Below are positions 1 through 6,576 of a stretch of 16,820 bases of DNA, one piece after another. A program made the position numbers and the translations under genes. This DNA is from Desulfobacteraceae bacterium (GTDB taxonomy: Bacteria; Desulfobacterota; Desulfobacteria; Desulfobacterales; Desulfosalsimonadaceae): positions 1 to 16,820 of the forward strand of contig DAIEHU010000019.1 of NCBI GenBank assembly GCA_027353395.1, given 5' to 3'. How positions within the stretch are numbered: position 1 is the first letter of the stretch; each line of letters opens with the position of its first letter. The notes under the pieces were generated by a model. It had not been told where the DNA came from and did not search any database. It saw only the letters and a list, made by a program, of their open reading frames with translations.

Positions 1-1
1 A

Positions 2-406
2 GTCCGGCACCTCGAAGTTTGTGATGCGTGCCAGAAGGAATATTCGGACATCCGGTCCATCGGCCGGCTGCTTTCCGGCAGTGAAGAACTGCCGCCTTCC
101 GCTGGTTTCGCCGAAGCATTCTGGCGAAAAGTGGAAAAAACACAAAAAACACGCACGCGCGGGGCATGGCTGAACTGGCGCGCCTGGGGATTCCGGCCGG
201 TATGGGCTGCTGCTGCGGCAACCATTGTGATCGCTTTGGGGGTGCTGCTCTATCGGCAGCCGCAGCCCCGGTCTCTGGATGAAGCCGGAGATGCAGCCGC
301 GCTTCTGATTTCAGAAGATATGGAATTGTATGATAATCTGGAAATTATCCAGCATCTTGACCTGCTGGAGCATTGGGACGTGATTTCTTCCATGAAAGCA
401 ATATAG
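2..406 (+). CDS. Anti-sigma factor, zinc-finger (zf-HC2) type, 5'-truncated by the window edge
   Basis: The open frame runs in from the left edge, so the N-terminus is missing; 134 residues are visible. The first visible residues contain HLEVCDAC, the H-x3-C-x2-C half of the zf-HC2 zinc site of anti-sigma factors (His3, Cys7, Cys10 of the visible part). One membrane helix follows at about residues 66-84, then a short acidic C-terminal part. In the family, the cytoplasmic zinc domain holds an ECF sigma factor, and a membrane helix links it to a periplasmic sensor part. An internal GTG at 131 could be mistaken for the start, but the zinc motif upstream shows that the gene begins earlier. The sigma factor gene is expected just left of the window. 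The last 22 residues carry a Leu/Glu-rich tail that resembles the next protein. The family call is firm; the partner sigma factor is inferred. Confidence 0.82.
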   Translation, partial: VRHLEVCDACQKEYSDIRSIGRLLSGSEELPPSAGFAEAFWRKVEKTQKTRTRGAWLNWRAWGFRPVWAAAAATIVIALGVLLYRQPQPRSLDEAGDAAALLISEDMELYDNLEIIQHLDLLEHWDVISSMKAI

Positions 407-420
407 CGGTGGGTGGCATC

Positions 421-672
421 ATGCGCATTCTGATGGGTCTGTTTTTTTTGCTGGCGGCGAACATTTGTCTGGCGGCGGAGCCGCCGCTGCAGGATCCGGA
501 AATGGACCAGCAAGATAAACCGTTGATATCAGAGGAAAAACAGCAGGCTGAGGAAAAAGAAATCGCTGAAATGGCCGAGATGCTGCAATTGCTTGAAATG
601 TTAAAAAATATGGAACTAATGGAAGATATGGATATTTTCAATGGGGAAGACGCCAATGAAAAGAAAAATTAG
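421..672 (+). CDS. Small secreted acidic protein, function unknown
   Basis: An 83-residue protein starting at the ATG at 421, 14 bases after the anti-sigma stop. The in-frame TTG at 373 is less likely because it would bury the signal peptide. The N-terminus (MRILMGLFFLLAANICLAA) is a typical signal peptide, probably cleaved after LAA near residue 19. The mature part is very acidic and helical, with many Glu, Met and Leu. Residues 58-73 (LEMLKNMELMEDMDIF) align without gaps to the C-terminal tail of the preceding anti-sigma factor (LEIIQHLDLLEHWDVI), with identical or similar residues at nearly every position. The gene sits between an anti-sigma factor and a DUF3106 protein and overlaps the latter by 17 bases, so it belongs to the same transcript. 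I do not recognise a named family. A periplasmic role in the same sensing module is a guess. Confidence 0.7.
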   Translation: MRILMGLFFLLAANICLAAEPPLQDPEMDQQDKPLISEEKQQAEEKEIAEMAEMLQLLEMLKNMELMEDMDIFNGEDANEKKN

Positions 673-1165
673 TTTAATATTAACCGTCGTGCTGGCGGGA
701 ATTCTGGTGGCCCGCGGCATTCCGGCATTGTGTGCGGATGCGAACCTCAGAGCCGGCATCTGGCAGCATCTTTCCCCGCAAGAAAAAGACCGGTTGCGTG
801 ACCAGTACCGGGCATACAAAGCCATGCCGGCGGATCAGAAAGACGCGATACTCAAAAATTATAAAAAATTTCAATCGCTTTCAGAAGAAGAGCAGGCGCG
901 GATCATAAAAAATTTTGCACGGTTTCAGGCGCTGCCGCCTGAAGAAAAACAGCAGATACAGGAAAAATTTCAGCGCTGGCGGAATCTCCCGCCGGAGAAA
1001 AAGCGGATGATACGCCAGCAGTACTGGCAATTTCATCAAATGTCGCCGATGCAGCAGCAAATGATGATCAACCGGTATCAGCAATGGCGGCAAATGTCTC
1101 CCGAAGGGCGGAAGTCGGTTACGGGAACCTCTGGAAAGGGGGGAAACGGTGGGCGGAACCATTGA
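656..1165 (+). CDS. DUF3106-type periplasmic repeat protein
   Basis: A 169-residue protein. I chose the ATG at 656 over 641 because it gives a clean signal peptide (residues 1-27, ending ALCADA) and has GGGGAAG at 643-649 at good spacing. The mature part is a regular helical repeat of exactly 18 residues. Units begin at residues 39, 57, 75, 93, 111, 129 and 147 with the pattern L/M-S/P-P-x-E-K, followed by an aromatic/Arg/Gln helix (for example LPPEEKQQIQEKFQRWRN). This is the signature of DUF3106 (PF11304). Such proteins are commonly encoded beside ECF sigma and anti-sigma genes, as here, and their biochemical role is not known. A Gly-rich tail (about residues 158-167) ends the protein. It overlaps the previous gene and lies 24 bases before the permease gene. 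Confidence 0.85.
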   Translation: MKRKISLILTVVLAGILVARGIPALCADANLRAGIWQHLSPQEKDRLRDQYRAYKAMPADQKDAILKNYKKFQSLSEEEQARIIKNFARFQALPPEEKQQIQEKFQRWRNLPPEKKRMIRQQYWQFHQMSPMQQQMMINRYQQWRQMSPEGRKSVTGTSGKGGNGGRNH

Positions 1166-1189
1166 GACGTTGAGGTTAAGGAGATATAG

Positions 1190-2152
1190 ATGGTCTTTCA
1201 AACTGCGGGAATCACAGTCTCCCCCTGGATCCCGCCCCTGGTCGCGTTTGTTATTTCGTTTTTTACGTCAATGGGCGGTGTGTCCGGCGCGTTTCTGCTC
1301 CTGCCTTTTCAGATGTCGTTTCTCGGATATACCCATCCATCGGTGAGCGCCACCAACCAGTTGTTCAATATTGTGGCCATTCCCAGCGGCGTTTATCGTT
1401 ATTTTAAAGAAGGCCGGATGGTGTGGCCGCTGACCTGGGTAGTGATTATCGGCACCCTGCCCGGCGTTTTCATTGGAGCGGTGGTGCGCGTGGCCTATCT
1501 TCCAAACCCAAGGCATTTCAAACTCTTTGCCGCCTGCGTCCTGCTTTATATCGGATTCCGGATGGCGCGGGATCTGCTGAAAAAAAACACCGGGAACACA
1601 AGCCGGAACGGCAGCGAAATCCGATTTCAGGAAACGGTGCGCCGACACCGATCCGGGGCATCCGTTCAGGCTGCATCTGAAAATCCGCCGCTTGCGGTTG
1701 TCAAGGTGACTCATTTTAATCTGCGGCGGCTGGGATACACATTCTACGATGAACCTTTTGACGTTTCGTTGTGGGGAATCATTTCCCTCAGCTTCATCGT
1801 CGGCATTGTGGGCGGGATCTACGGCATCGGCGGCGGAGCGATCATTGCGCCGTTTTTTGTTTCGTTTTTCGGCCTGCCGGTCTATACTGTGGCCGGAGCG
1901 GCCCTGATGGGGACATTCGTCACATCATTGGCCGGGGTTGCGTTTTATCAACTCATCGCGCCTTTTTACCCGAACGTGCAGGTGGCGCCGGACTGGTTTT
2001 TGGGGATTTTATTCGGCGCGGGCGGGATGGCCGGAATGTATCTTGGCGCGCGCTGCCAGAAATTTGTGCCCGCCAGAGCAATTAAGTGGATGCTGGCGGG
2101 AATCATTTTTTTTACCGCCTTAAAATATGCCGCCGCATTTTTGGGATATTAG
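1190..2152 (+). CDS. TauE/SafE family membrane permease (sulfite exporter-like)
   Basis: A 320-residue integral membrane protein of the TauE/SafE family (PF01925), whose members move sulfite, sulfoacetate or related anions across the inner membrane. The ATG at 1190 follows AAGGAG at 1178-1183. The protein shows the family's internal duplication: GGVSGAFLLLPFQ near residues 29-41 and GGIYGIGGGAIIAPFF near 208-223, each a glycine-rich re-entrant type segment. About eight hydrophobic stretches are visible. A polar loop of about 60 residues (about 130-190) separates the halves and is longer than I would expect. The substrate cannot be read from sequence; sulfite or an organosulfonate is plausible in a sulfur-metabolising organism. 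It follows the DUF3106 gene by 24 bases and may share its transcript. The hairpin at 2220-2270 lies downstream. Confidence 0.88.
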   Translation: MVFQTAGITVSPWIPPLVAFVISFFTSMGGVSGAFLLLPFQMSFLGYTHPSVSATNQLFNIVAIPSGVYRYFKEGRMVWPLTWVVIIGTLPGVFIGAVVRVAYLPNPRHFKLFAACVLLYIGFRMARDLLKKNTGNTSRNGSEIRFQETVRRHRSGASVQAASENPPLAVVKVTHFNLRRLGYTFYDEPFDVSLWGIISLSFIVGIVGGIYGIGGGAIIAPFFVSFFGLPVYTVAGAALMGTFVTSLAGVAFYQLIAPFYPNVQVAPDWFLGILFGAGGMAGMYLGARCQKFVPARAIKWMLAGIIFFTALKYAAAFLGY

Positions 2153-2219
2153 CGTTAGCGGAATATCACATAGAAACCAACTTCGATCAAAAGGATTTTT
2201 ATTTGATGGCAAAACACGC

Positions 2220-2270
2220 CACGGAGGGCGCGGAGAACGTTTATTGAATGTTTTCTCCGCGTCCTCCGTG
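2220..2270. repeat. Strong inverted repeat (18-bp arms) between convergent genes
   Basis: Arms at 2220-2237 (CACGGAGGGCGCGGAGAA) and 2253-2270 are reverse complements except at one position, which would form a G-U pair in RNA. The loop is 15 bases. The element lies between the stop of the TauE-like gene and the stop of the minus-strand gene at 2315, a place where a two-way terminator or mRNA-stabilising hairpin would be useful. There is no long T-tract on either side, so it is not a textbook intrinsic terminator. The CACGGAGG/CGCGGAG wording resembles dispersed intergenic repeats common in environmental bacterial genomes; copy number cannot be judged here. Confidence 0.75.
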
Positions 2271-2314
2271 TCTGCTTTAGAACGGGCGGAACTGCCGGTC
2301 AAGGCCCGCTTCCG

Positions 2315-2476
2315 TTATTCCATAAACTTTTTCGCCCACCGCTGCGCAAGATACAACCCCACGCCCGCGCCAATGGTGCTCACCATAAAAGCGGTCATAA
2401 ACCCCACTTTTTCGCCAAGCCACCAGCCCAGATAGCTCCCTATCATCATGCCGCTGAATGAGATGATTTTTTTCAT
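2315..2476 (-). CDS. Small two-helix membrane protein, function unknown
   Basis: A 53-residue protein beginning MKKIISFSGM at the ATG at 2476. The open frame extends upstream to a TTG at 2542, preceded by AAGGA, so a 75-residue form is possible. I prefer the short form because its sequence goes straight into the membrane segments. Two hydrophobic, glycine-rich helices are visible at about residues 7-22 and 26-45, with the motif GxxxGWWLG between Gly13 and Gly21 suggesting tight helix packing, and a basic C-terminus. The layout is reminiscent of AtpI/AtpZ-like or glycine-zipper membrane peptides, but I cannot assign a family. It stands alone on the minus strand, convergent with the TauE-like gene. 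Confidence 0.6.
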   Translation of the reverse strand: MKKIISFSGMMIGSYLGWWLGEKVGFMTAFMVSTIGAGVGLYLAQRWAKKFME

Positions 2477-2660
2477 GATTGGAACGATGCCTATAAAGTT
2501 TTTATACTCTCCGGTTATCTTCGATAATGGATGCCGCATCAAAGCGGTTGATCCTTCGGATATTTCATATTTCTCATGATGGAAGCGGTCAACAAATTTT
2601 TGCCGCCGGTCTGCCGGGATGCCCGGGATGGGTTCTCAAATCCCGAATTTTATTATTTTG

Positions 2661-2689
2661 TTGAAACCTTCCGTGCATTGCGCTAATTT
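2661..2689 (+). promoter_or_regulatory. Candidate sigma-70 promoter for the lipoprotein gene at 2793
   Basis: TTGAAA at 2661-2666 and TAATTT at 2684-2689 are separated by exactly 17 bases. They lie in an otherwise gene-free 250-bp stretch, about 100 bases upstream of the lipoprotein start. The boxes match the consensus moderately well. No operator-like repeat is obvious. The rest of 2477-2792 shows nothing I can name. Confidence 0.35.
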
Positions 2690-2792
2690 GGTGAACATGC
2701 ATTCTTTTTCCGCCGGCGAAACGCCGCGATCCCGGTCAACCAGCACGCAACGCGTAAATCAGGAACCATCCTCACAATGGAGGGGCAAGGCG

Positions 2793-3410
2793 ATGAACTG
2801 TAATTTGAAGAAACTGAAATCATTATTGGCGATAGTGCTGGCCTTCAGCATTTCGGGATGCGCCAGTCTTTTGACGGAAAGCGGGCCGCTGAAGTCAACC
2901 CTGGAAAACGGCAAAACGTCCGTGGGCGAGATCGTCGACTATAAATATTCTGGGTCCATCCGGGGGAATGTCGGTTTCCTTTATAAAACGCCCTTGTGCG
3001 CGAAAATGATTGAGAAAGTCAGAGTCGCCAGAAAGGAGCCGATGGGATTCACGTTCATTCTGGCGGAGATGCTGCTTTTCGGGTTTGGATTTTATGACAT
3101 GACAATGGTCCGGGCGGAAATTGAGGACAGCAAGATTACCGTGCCCCTGGCGGAATTCGAATCCAGCGAGACCGTGGTTTGCGGAGAAACGAGGCCTGCC
3201 GCGAATGAAGATATCGTGATATTTGTGCGGCCCGCCATTGTGGGCAATGACAAGCCGAAAACATACCTTCGGCTGGCCAGCACGGATGCAAATGGCGTCG
3301 TCGATTTCAACAAGGTGTTTCCGGATGAAAACAGAATCCTTAATTTAAATGTCTGGCTGGCGTCCGATGAATCCAAGAAGATTTCATTCATGTTCAAACC
3401 GGGACTCTGA
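2793..3410 (+). CDS. Lipoprotein, function unknown
   Basis: A 205-residue protein. The open frame extends back to about 2619, but the ATG at 2793 has GGAGG at 2779-2783 and begins a proper lipoprotein signal: basic start (MNCNLKKLK), hydrophobic core, then SISGC with the lipid-modified Cys at residue 23. The residue after the Cys is Ala, which by the E. coli rule favours the outer membrane. A hydrophobic stretch at about residues 84-101 could be a buried strand or membrane-associated segment. Two other cysteines (69 and 130) could form a disulfide. The C-terminal half, with alternating hydrophobic residues, looks like a beta domain. I do not recognise the family. A second lipoprotein gene follows 81 bases later with its own ribosome site, so the two may be co-transcribed. 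Confidence 0.75.
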   Translation: MNCNLKKLKSLLAIVLAFSISGCASLLTESGPLKSTLENGKTSVGEIVDYKYSGSIRGNVGFLYKTPLCAKMIEKVRVARKEPMGFTFILAEMLLFGFGFYDMTMVRAEIEDSKITVPLAEFESSETVVCGETRPAANEDIVIFVRPAIVGNDKPKTYLRLASTDANGVVDFNKVFPDENRILNLNVWLASDESKKISFMFKPGL

Positions 3411-3491
3411 TGATGGCGGCATCCGGTTTTGTTGATGGATTCAATTTGTCACAATAGCGCCCGCTCTCATGCGGACTTGGAGGGAAAGCAC

Positions 3492-3938
3492 ATGAAACGG
3501 TTATTGCCTGTCATTCTTATGCTTATGTTATTGATTATGTCCGGGTGCGCAACCCCGCCGAAGGACTCCTTTAAAACCGGATGCGGGCCTTATCCGGAAA
3601 ATTTTGAAAACATGATCATCTGTTATTTGAAATTTAAATTGGAAGACCCGTCCAGCCTCAAGGATTTCAAGGTGATTAAACCGCCGCAGAAAGTCAAGGC
3701 CGATACCTATTACGATTCCATCCCGCTTGTGCCAGGGGATGAAGTATGGGAATGTTTTATCGTGTATGATTCGAAAAACAGGGACGGCCATCCGGTCGGC
3801 AAGGATCTTCATGTGGTCTGGTTCAGAGACGGCAATATCGTCGCCTTTGATTATACCGACATCGAAGTGGATTTCAGAATAAAACAGCGCATGGGAAATC
3901 CCTGCCCAGGAGATGGCGGCGCCAAAGGGAATTCATAA
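3492..3938 (+). CDS. Small lipoprotein, function unknown
   Basis: A 148-residue protein. The ATG at 3492 is supported by GGAGGG at 3479-3484 and by a lipoprotein signal that starts there: MKRLLPVILM, a short hydrophobic run, then LIMSGC with the lipidated Cys at residue 19. The open frame extends upstream to 3429, but that part is not needed. The mature protein has further cysteines at 31, 44 and 88 and a short Pro/Gly-rich end. The middle (about residues 37-62, containing YLKFKLEDPSSLKDFK) has the look of a compact alpha/beta domain seen in small lipoproteins of unknown function. Its stop overlaps by six bases the stop of the convergent gene on the minus strand. No function can be assigned. 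Confidence 0.75.
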   Translation: MKRLLPVILMLMLLIMSGCATPPKDSFKTGCGPYPENFENMIICYLKFKLEDPSSLKDFKVIKPPQKVKADTYYDSIPLVPGDEVWECFIVYDSKNRDGHPVGKDLHVVWFRDGNIVAFDYTDIEVDFRIKQRMGNPCPGDGGAKGNS

Positions 3939-4793
3939 TGGGTCTGGCCATGAATCGCATCCGCCCAGATTTATGGAAACGGGCGGATGATTATCTCCGC
4001 GATAAAAATGAACCAGATAGGTAAACACGGTCTGATCCGTGGCAAGGGACAATCCGGCCCAGTTCAGATCCCTGCCGACTTCCCGGCCCGCGCCGATTTG
4101 AAGGCCGGATGAACCGGACTTTCCGGGAAGTGATAAAAAAAATCCCATATCAAGGCCGGGATTTTCAATGGCCGTTTCGATGGCGCACGTCTGCCAGGGA
4201 AGAAAATTTTGGCCGTCCCGGATATGTTGGCCGGTTTTCATCCGGGTAAATCCGGTTCCGGGAACCTCGTTTAAAAGAATCAGTCGCCCCTGATGCCCCA
4301 AGGCATCTCTCATACCCTCCCCATTAACGCTTATTTTCAAACGATTATTATCCGCCTGATAAAGAACCCGGCAATGGCCAAAACCTTTGCCTGGCGTCAT
4401 CGTGCTGCGAATCTGAAAAAACCTGAAAATGGCATTCCGTATTTTTAAACCGGACTGCTGAAATCCGGGTAAACCCATATAAAAACCGACCAGTTTTTCC
4501 ATGAAGCCTGAAAAAAGAGACGGGGCTGCAACGCCCAAGATCCGCCAGGTGTTGATCAGATTTAAGTGATAAACCGTTTCCACGGTTCCGGGCGAATGCC
4601 ATTTTGTGGAAAAAAGAGACGGGAATATGGTTTGGCTGCCTGTTTTCAGCACCGGCAGCCCAAATCCGGCGGATTCTCCAGCCCATTCAGCATTCTGGCA
4701 GCAAAGGACAAGGCCTTTGGCCATCCCTTTGGTTTTTCCTTCACCGGATGAAGAAGATTGTATGAGAAGCAGATTCTCCGAGGGTGGAATCAA
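3933..4793 (-). CDS. Conserved-looking hypothetical protein, unrecognised
   Basis: Up to 286 residues. The only start that uses the whole open frame is a TTG at 4793, preceded by GAGG five bases upstream; an ATG at 4724 would give 263 residues. There is no signal peptide and no clear membrane helix. Recognisable stretches are GFGLPVLKTGSQTIFPS at about residues 43-59, then an aromatic-rich region, and a C-terminal half with alternating hydrophobic residues that suggests a beta-sandwich. The amino-acid pattern is protein-like throughout, and no competing frame is better. Near its 3' end, nine-base arms at 3958-3966 and 3981-3989 form an inverted repeat inside the coding sequence. It lies downstream of the radical SAM gene on the same strand but is separated from it by a 125-bp palindromic element. 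I cannot name its function. Confidence 0.6.
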   Translation of the reverse strand: MIPPSENLLLIQSSSSGEGKTKGMAKGLVLCCQNAEWAGESAGFGLPVLKTGSQTIFPSLFSTKWHSPGTVETVYHLNLINTWRILGVAAPSLFSGFMEKLVGFYMGLPGFQQSGLKIRNAIFRFFQIRSTMTPGKGFGHCRVLYQADNNRLKISVNGEGMRDALGHQGRLILLNEVPGTGFTRMKTGQHIRDGQNFLPWQTCAIETAIENPGLDMGFFLSLPGKSGSSGLQIGAGREVGRDLNWAGLSLATDQTVFTYLVHFYRGDNHPPVSINLGGCDSWPDPL

Positions 4794-4836
4794 GGAAACC
4801 TCACTGTCGTATCAGTTTGAATGCAAAACGAAAATT

Positions 4837-4961
4837 ATTCCAATCCCAAATCATAGCGCTATCTTTGTTTTCTCGTCTTCGGCTCCTCAACGTACTAACT
4901 GTACGCCTCCGTCGCCTCATTCCTCACCGCCTTGATATCATTTTTGATTTGGGATTGGAAT
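4837..4961. repeat. 125-bp nested palindromic element
   Basis: Outer arms at 4837-4853 (ATTCCAATCCCAAATCA) and 4945-4961 are perfect 17-base reverse complements. Their midpoint (4899) nearly coincides with a second hairpin, CGTAC-TAACT-GTACG at 4891-4905. The 10-bp palindrome ATAGCGCTAT (4853-4862) overlaps the last base of the left arm, and the 8-bp palindrome TGATATCA (4933-4940) lies four bases inside the right arm. The element begins one base into the stop codon of the radical SAM gene and ends about 45 bases before the next minus-strand start. The symmetry suggests a mobile or dispersed intergenic palindrome rather than a simple terminator. No open frame inside it looks real. Confidence 0.75.
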
Positions 4962-6412
4962 TATATCTTGGCTTCCGGTTTTCCCGGATCACTTACCGGC
5001 GTCTTGTTTGCGCCGCGCCGGGTGTTGAATGATAGATAAACAGCGTCAATCCGTTTTTTCAGGTCGTTTTCGTTAAAATCCGACTGAAAGACCATCCGGT
5101 TTTCATTCTCATATTGCCAGTCAAGGTTTTCATCCACTTGCATGACCCGTTCATATAAGCGCGTTCCCGGCAGCGGGTAGGGAATGGTAAAGGAAATTTC
5201 ATCAAGCGGCAGGGAAAGCGCCCATTTAAATGTGGTTTCGATGGTGGCATCCGTTTCTCCTGGATATCCCACTATGAAAAACCCGGCGGTCCGGATATGG
5301 CTCCCGGCAAACCGTTTGATGGTTTTTTCCGCCTCATCCGTTGAGGTCTTTTTATTCATCAGCTTGAGGATTTCATTGCTGCCGGATTCCAGGCCGAAAA
5401 ACACTTTCCGGCATCCAGCCGCCTCCCACAGGGCGATATCGGACCTGGTAACCCGGTCCACCCTGGACAAGCAATGCCATTTCATGTCCAGTTTTTCTGA
5501 AATCAACCGCTGGCAAAACCTGCGTACATGCGCAGGGTCGAGGCTGAAGCAGTCATCGGCTATCCAGAGCCCGGTGTAGCCGTGATCTTTAATATCCCGG
5601 ATTTCCTCAAATAATCTGTCCATGCCGCGAATCCGGAGGCGGTTTCCAAAAATCGGTTTTGAGCAAAAATCGCAGTCAAAAGGACAGCCATAGCTCGTCA
5701 TGATGCCGGCCAGTGAATATTCTTCCCGGTCACTCCAGAATTTTTGATATTTTGCATGGTCATAGTCGCTGCGATCCGGGATGGGGAGGCGGTCAATGCT
5801 TTTATCATCCGATGCGGCGGGCGCGCTTTGGATCAATGTCCCATCCTGGGTATGGTTCAAATAGAGCCCTGGGTATTTTTCCGGGTTGTTCACCAGGCGG
5901 GAAAGCCGGGCCGGGCTGCTGCCGGACTTGATATAATCCAGGCAAAAGCGGGGAAAGGAGACGTCCGCTTCGCCGCGAAACACCGCATCAAAACCGGCGG
6001 CGAAATGGCCGGGTTTCAGTGTGGGGAGCGGACCGCCGCACACCAGCAGGGTTTCAGGGAGAAGTTTCCGGATATCACGGGCCAGCACAAACGCATTTTC
6101 CGACATGGAAAGCATCGCATAAATGCCCACGATCCGGGGGCGGGCATGGACGATTTTTAAAATGACGTCATCGCGGTTTTCAAACGTGCAGTCAATGACC
6201 TGGGTGTGCAACCTCAGGCCGCGCAAAATGGCTGCCAATTGGGCGATGCCAAGGGGATGAAAAAGCATGGCGTTGGGCGCATGGGTATGAAAATACGGGT
6301 ATATCAGCGTGACATCATCCGGCGCGGGTTGCGACGCGCTGTTTTTTCCCCGCGTCCCATCCGGGGGCGGTGGATTTTTCGGGGGGGAGATCAATATGGT
6401 ATCCTTATTCAT
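4961..6412 (-). CDS. B12-binding domain radical SAM protein
   Basis: A 483-residue enzyme of the cobalamin-binding radical SAM class (BchE/HpnJ-like layout). The N-terminal part (about residues 1-200) has a Rossmann-like B12-binding pattern: HPLGIAQLAAILRG near 52-65 and VCGGPLPTLKPG near 124-135, with RGEAD at 146-150. The canonical DxHxxG cobalamin ligand is not present, as in many members. The radical SAM core carries YGCPFDCDFC with Cys243, Cys247 and Cys250 for the 4Fe-4S cluster, followed by FGLESGSNEILKLMNK and FFIVGYPGET. The ATG at 6412 has only a weak ribosome site. The family catalyses methylations, cyclisations or ring rearrangements; the substrate is unknown. It is divergent from the PAS kinase. 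A polar, proline-containing tail ends at the palindromic element. Confidence 0.9.
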   Translation of the reverse strand: MNKDTILISPPKNPPPPDGTRGKNSASQPAPDDVTLIYPYFHTHAPNAMLFHPLGIAQLAAILRGLRLHTQVIDCTFENRDDVILKIVHARPRIVGIYAMLSMSENAFVLARDIRKLLPETLLVCGGPLPTLKPGHFAAGFDAVFRGEADVSFPRFCLDYIKSGSSPARLSRLVNNPEKYPGLYLNHTQDGTLIQSAPAASDDKSIDRLPIPDRSDYDHAKYQKFWSDREEYSLAGIMTSYGCPFDCDFCSKPIFGNRLRIRGMDRLFEEIRDIKDHGYTGLWIADDCFSLDPAHVRRFCQRLISEKLDMKWHCLSRVDRVTRSDIALWEAAGCRKVFFGLESGSNEILKLMNKKTSTDEAEKTIKRFAGSHIRTAGFFIVGYPGETDATIETTFKWALSLPLDEISFTIPYPLPGTRLYERVMQVDENLDWQYENENRMVFQSDFNENDLKKRIDAVYLSFNTRRGANKTPVSDPGKPEAKI

Positions 6413-6483
6413 GTGCCAAGTTTCAAAATAAAATAAGATACTCTTTTAGATGATAAATCCGGATAACGCCATACCTAATTTTA

Positions 6484-6512
6484 TTGATTTTTTCGCCATG
6501 CGGACTGATAAA
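6484..6512 (+). promoter_or_regulatory. Candidate promoter for the PAS histidine kinase gene
   Basis: In the 164-bp divergent region, TTGATT at 6484-6489 and GATAAA at 6507-6512 are 17 bases apart, about 65 bases before the kinase start. The short inverted repeat CTGATA (6505-6510)/TATCAG (6519-6524) overlaps the -10 box and could be a regulator site. The match to consensus is modest. Confidence 0.28.
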
Positions 6513-6576
6513 TGAATATATCAGAAATCGTTGCCGCAAGTTATCCGTATCCATGCACCCACAGAGGCGACAGCCC

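Noticed and set aside
3958..3989. Inverted repeat CATCCGCCC/GGGCGGATG as a terminator
   Set aside because: It lies within the coding sequence of the minus-strand gene near its 3' end and has no T-tract. It may be chance, so it is mentioned only in the gene entry.
5744..6160. A 138-codon plus-strand open frame opposite the radical SAM gene
   Set aside because: It is the antisense shadow of a well-supported enzyme gene; its sequence has no recognisable motifs.
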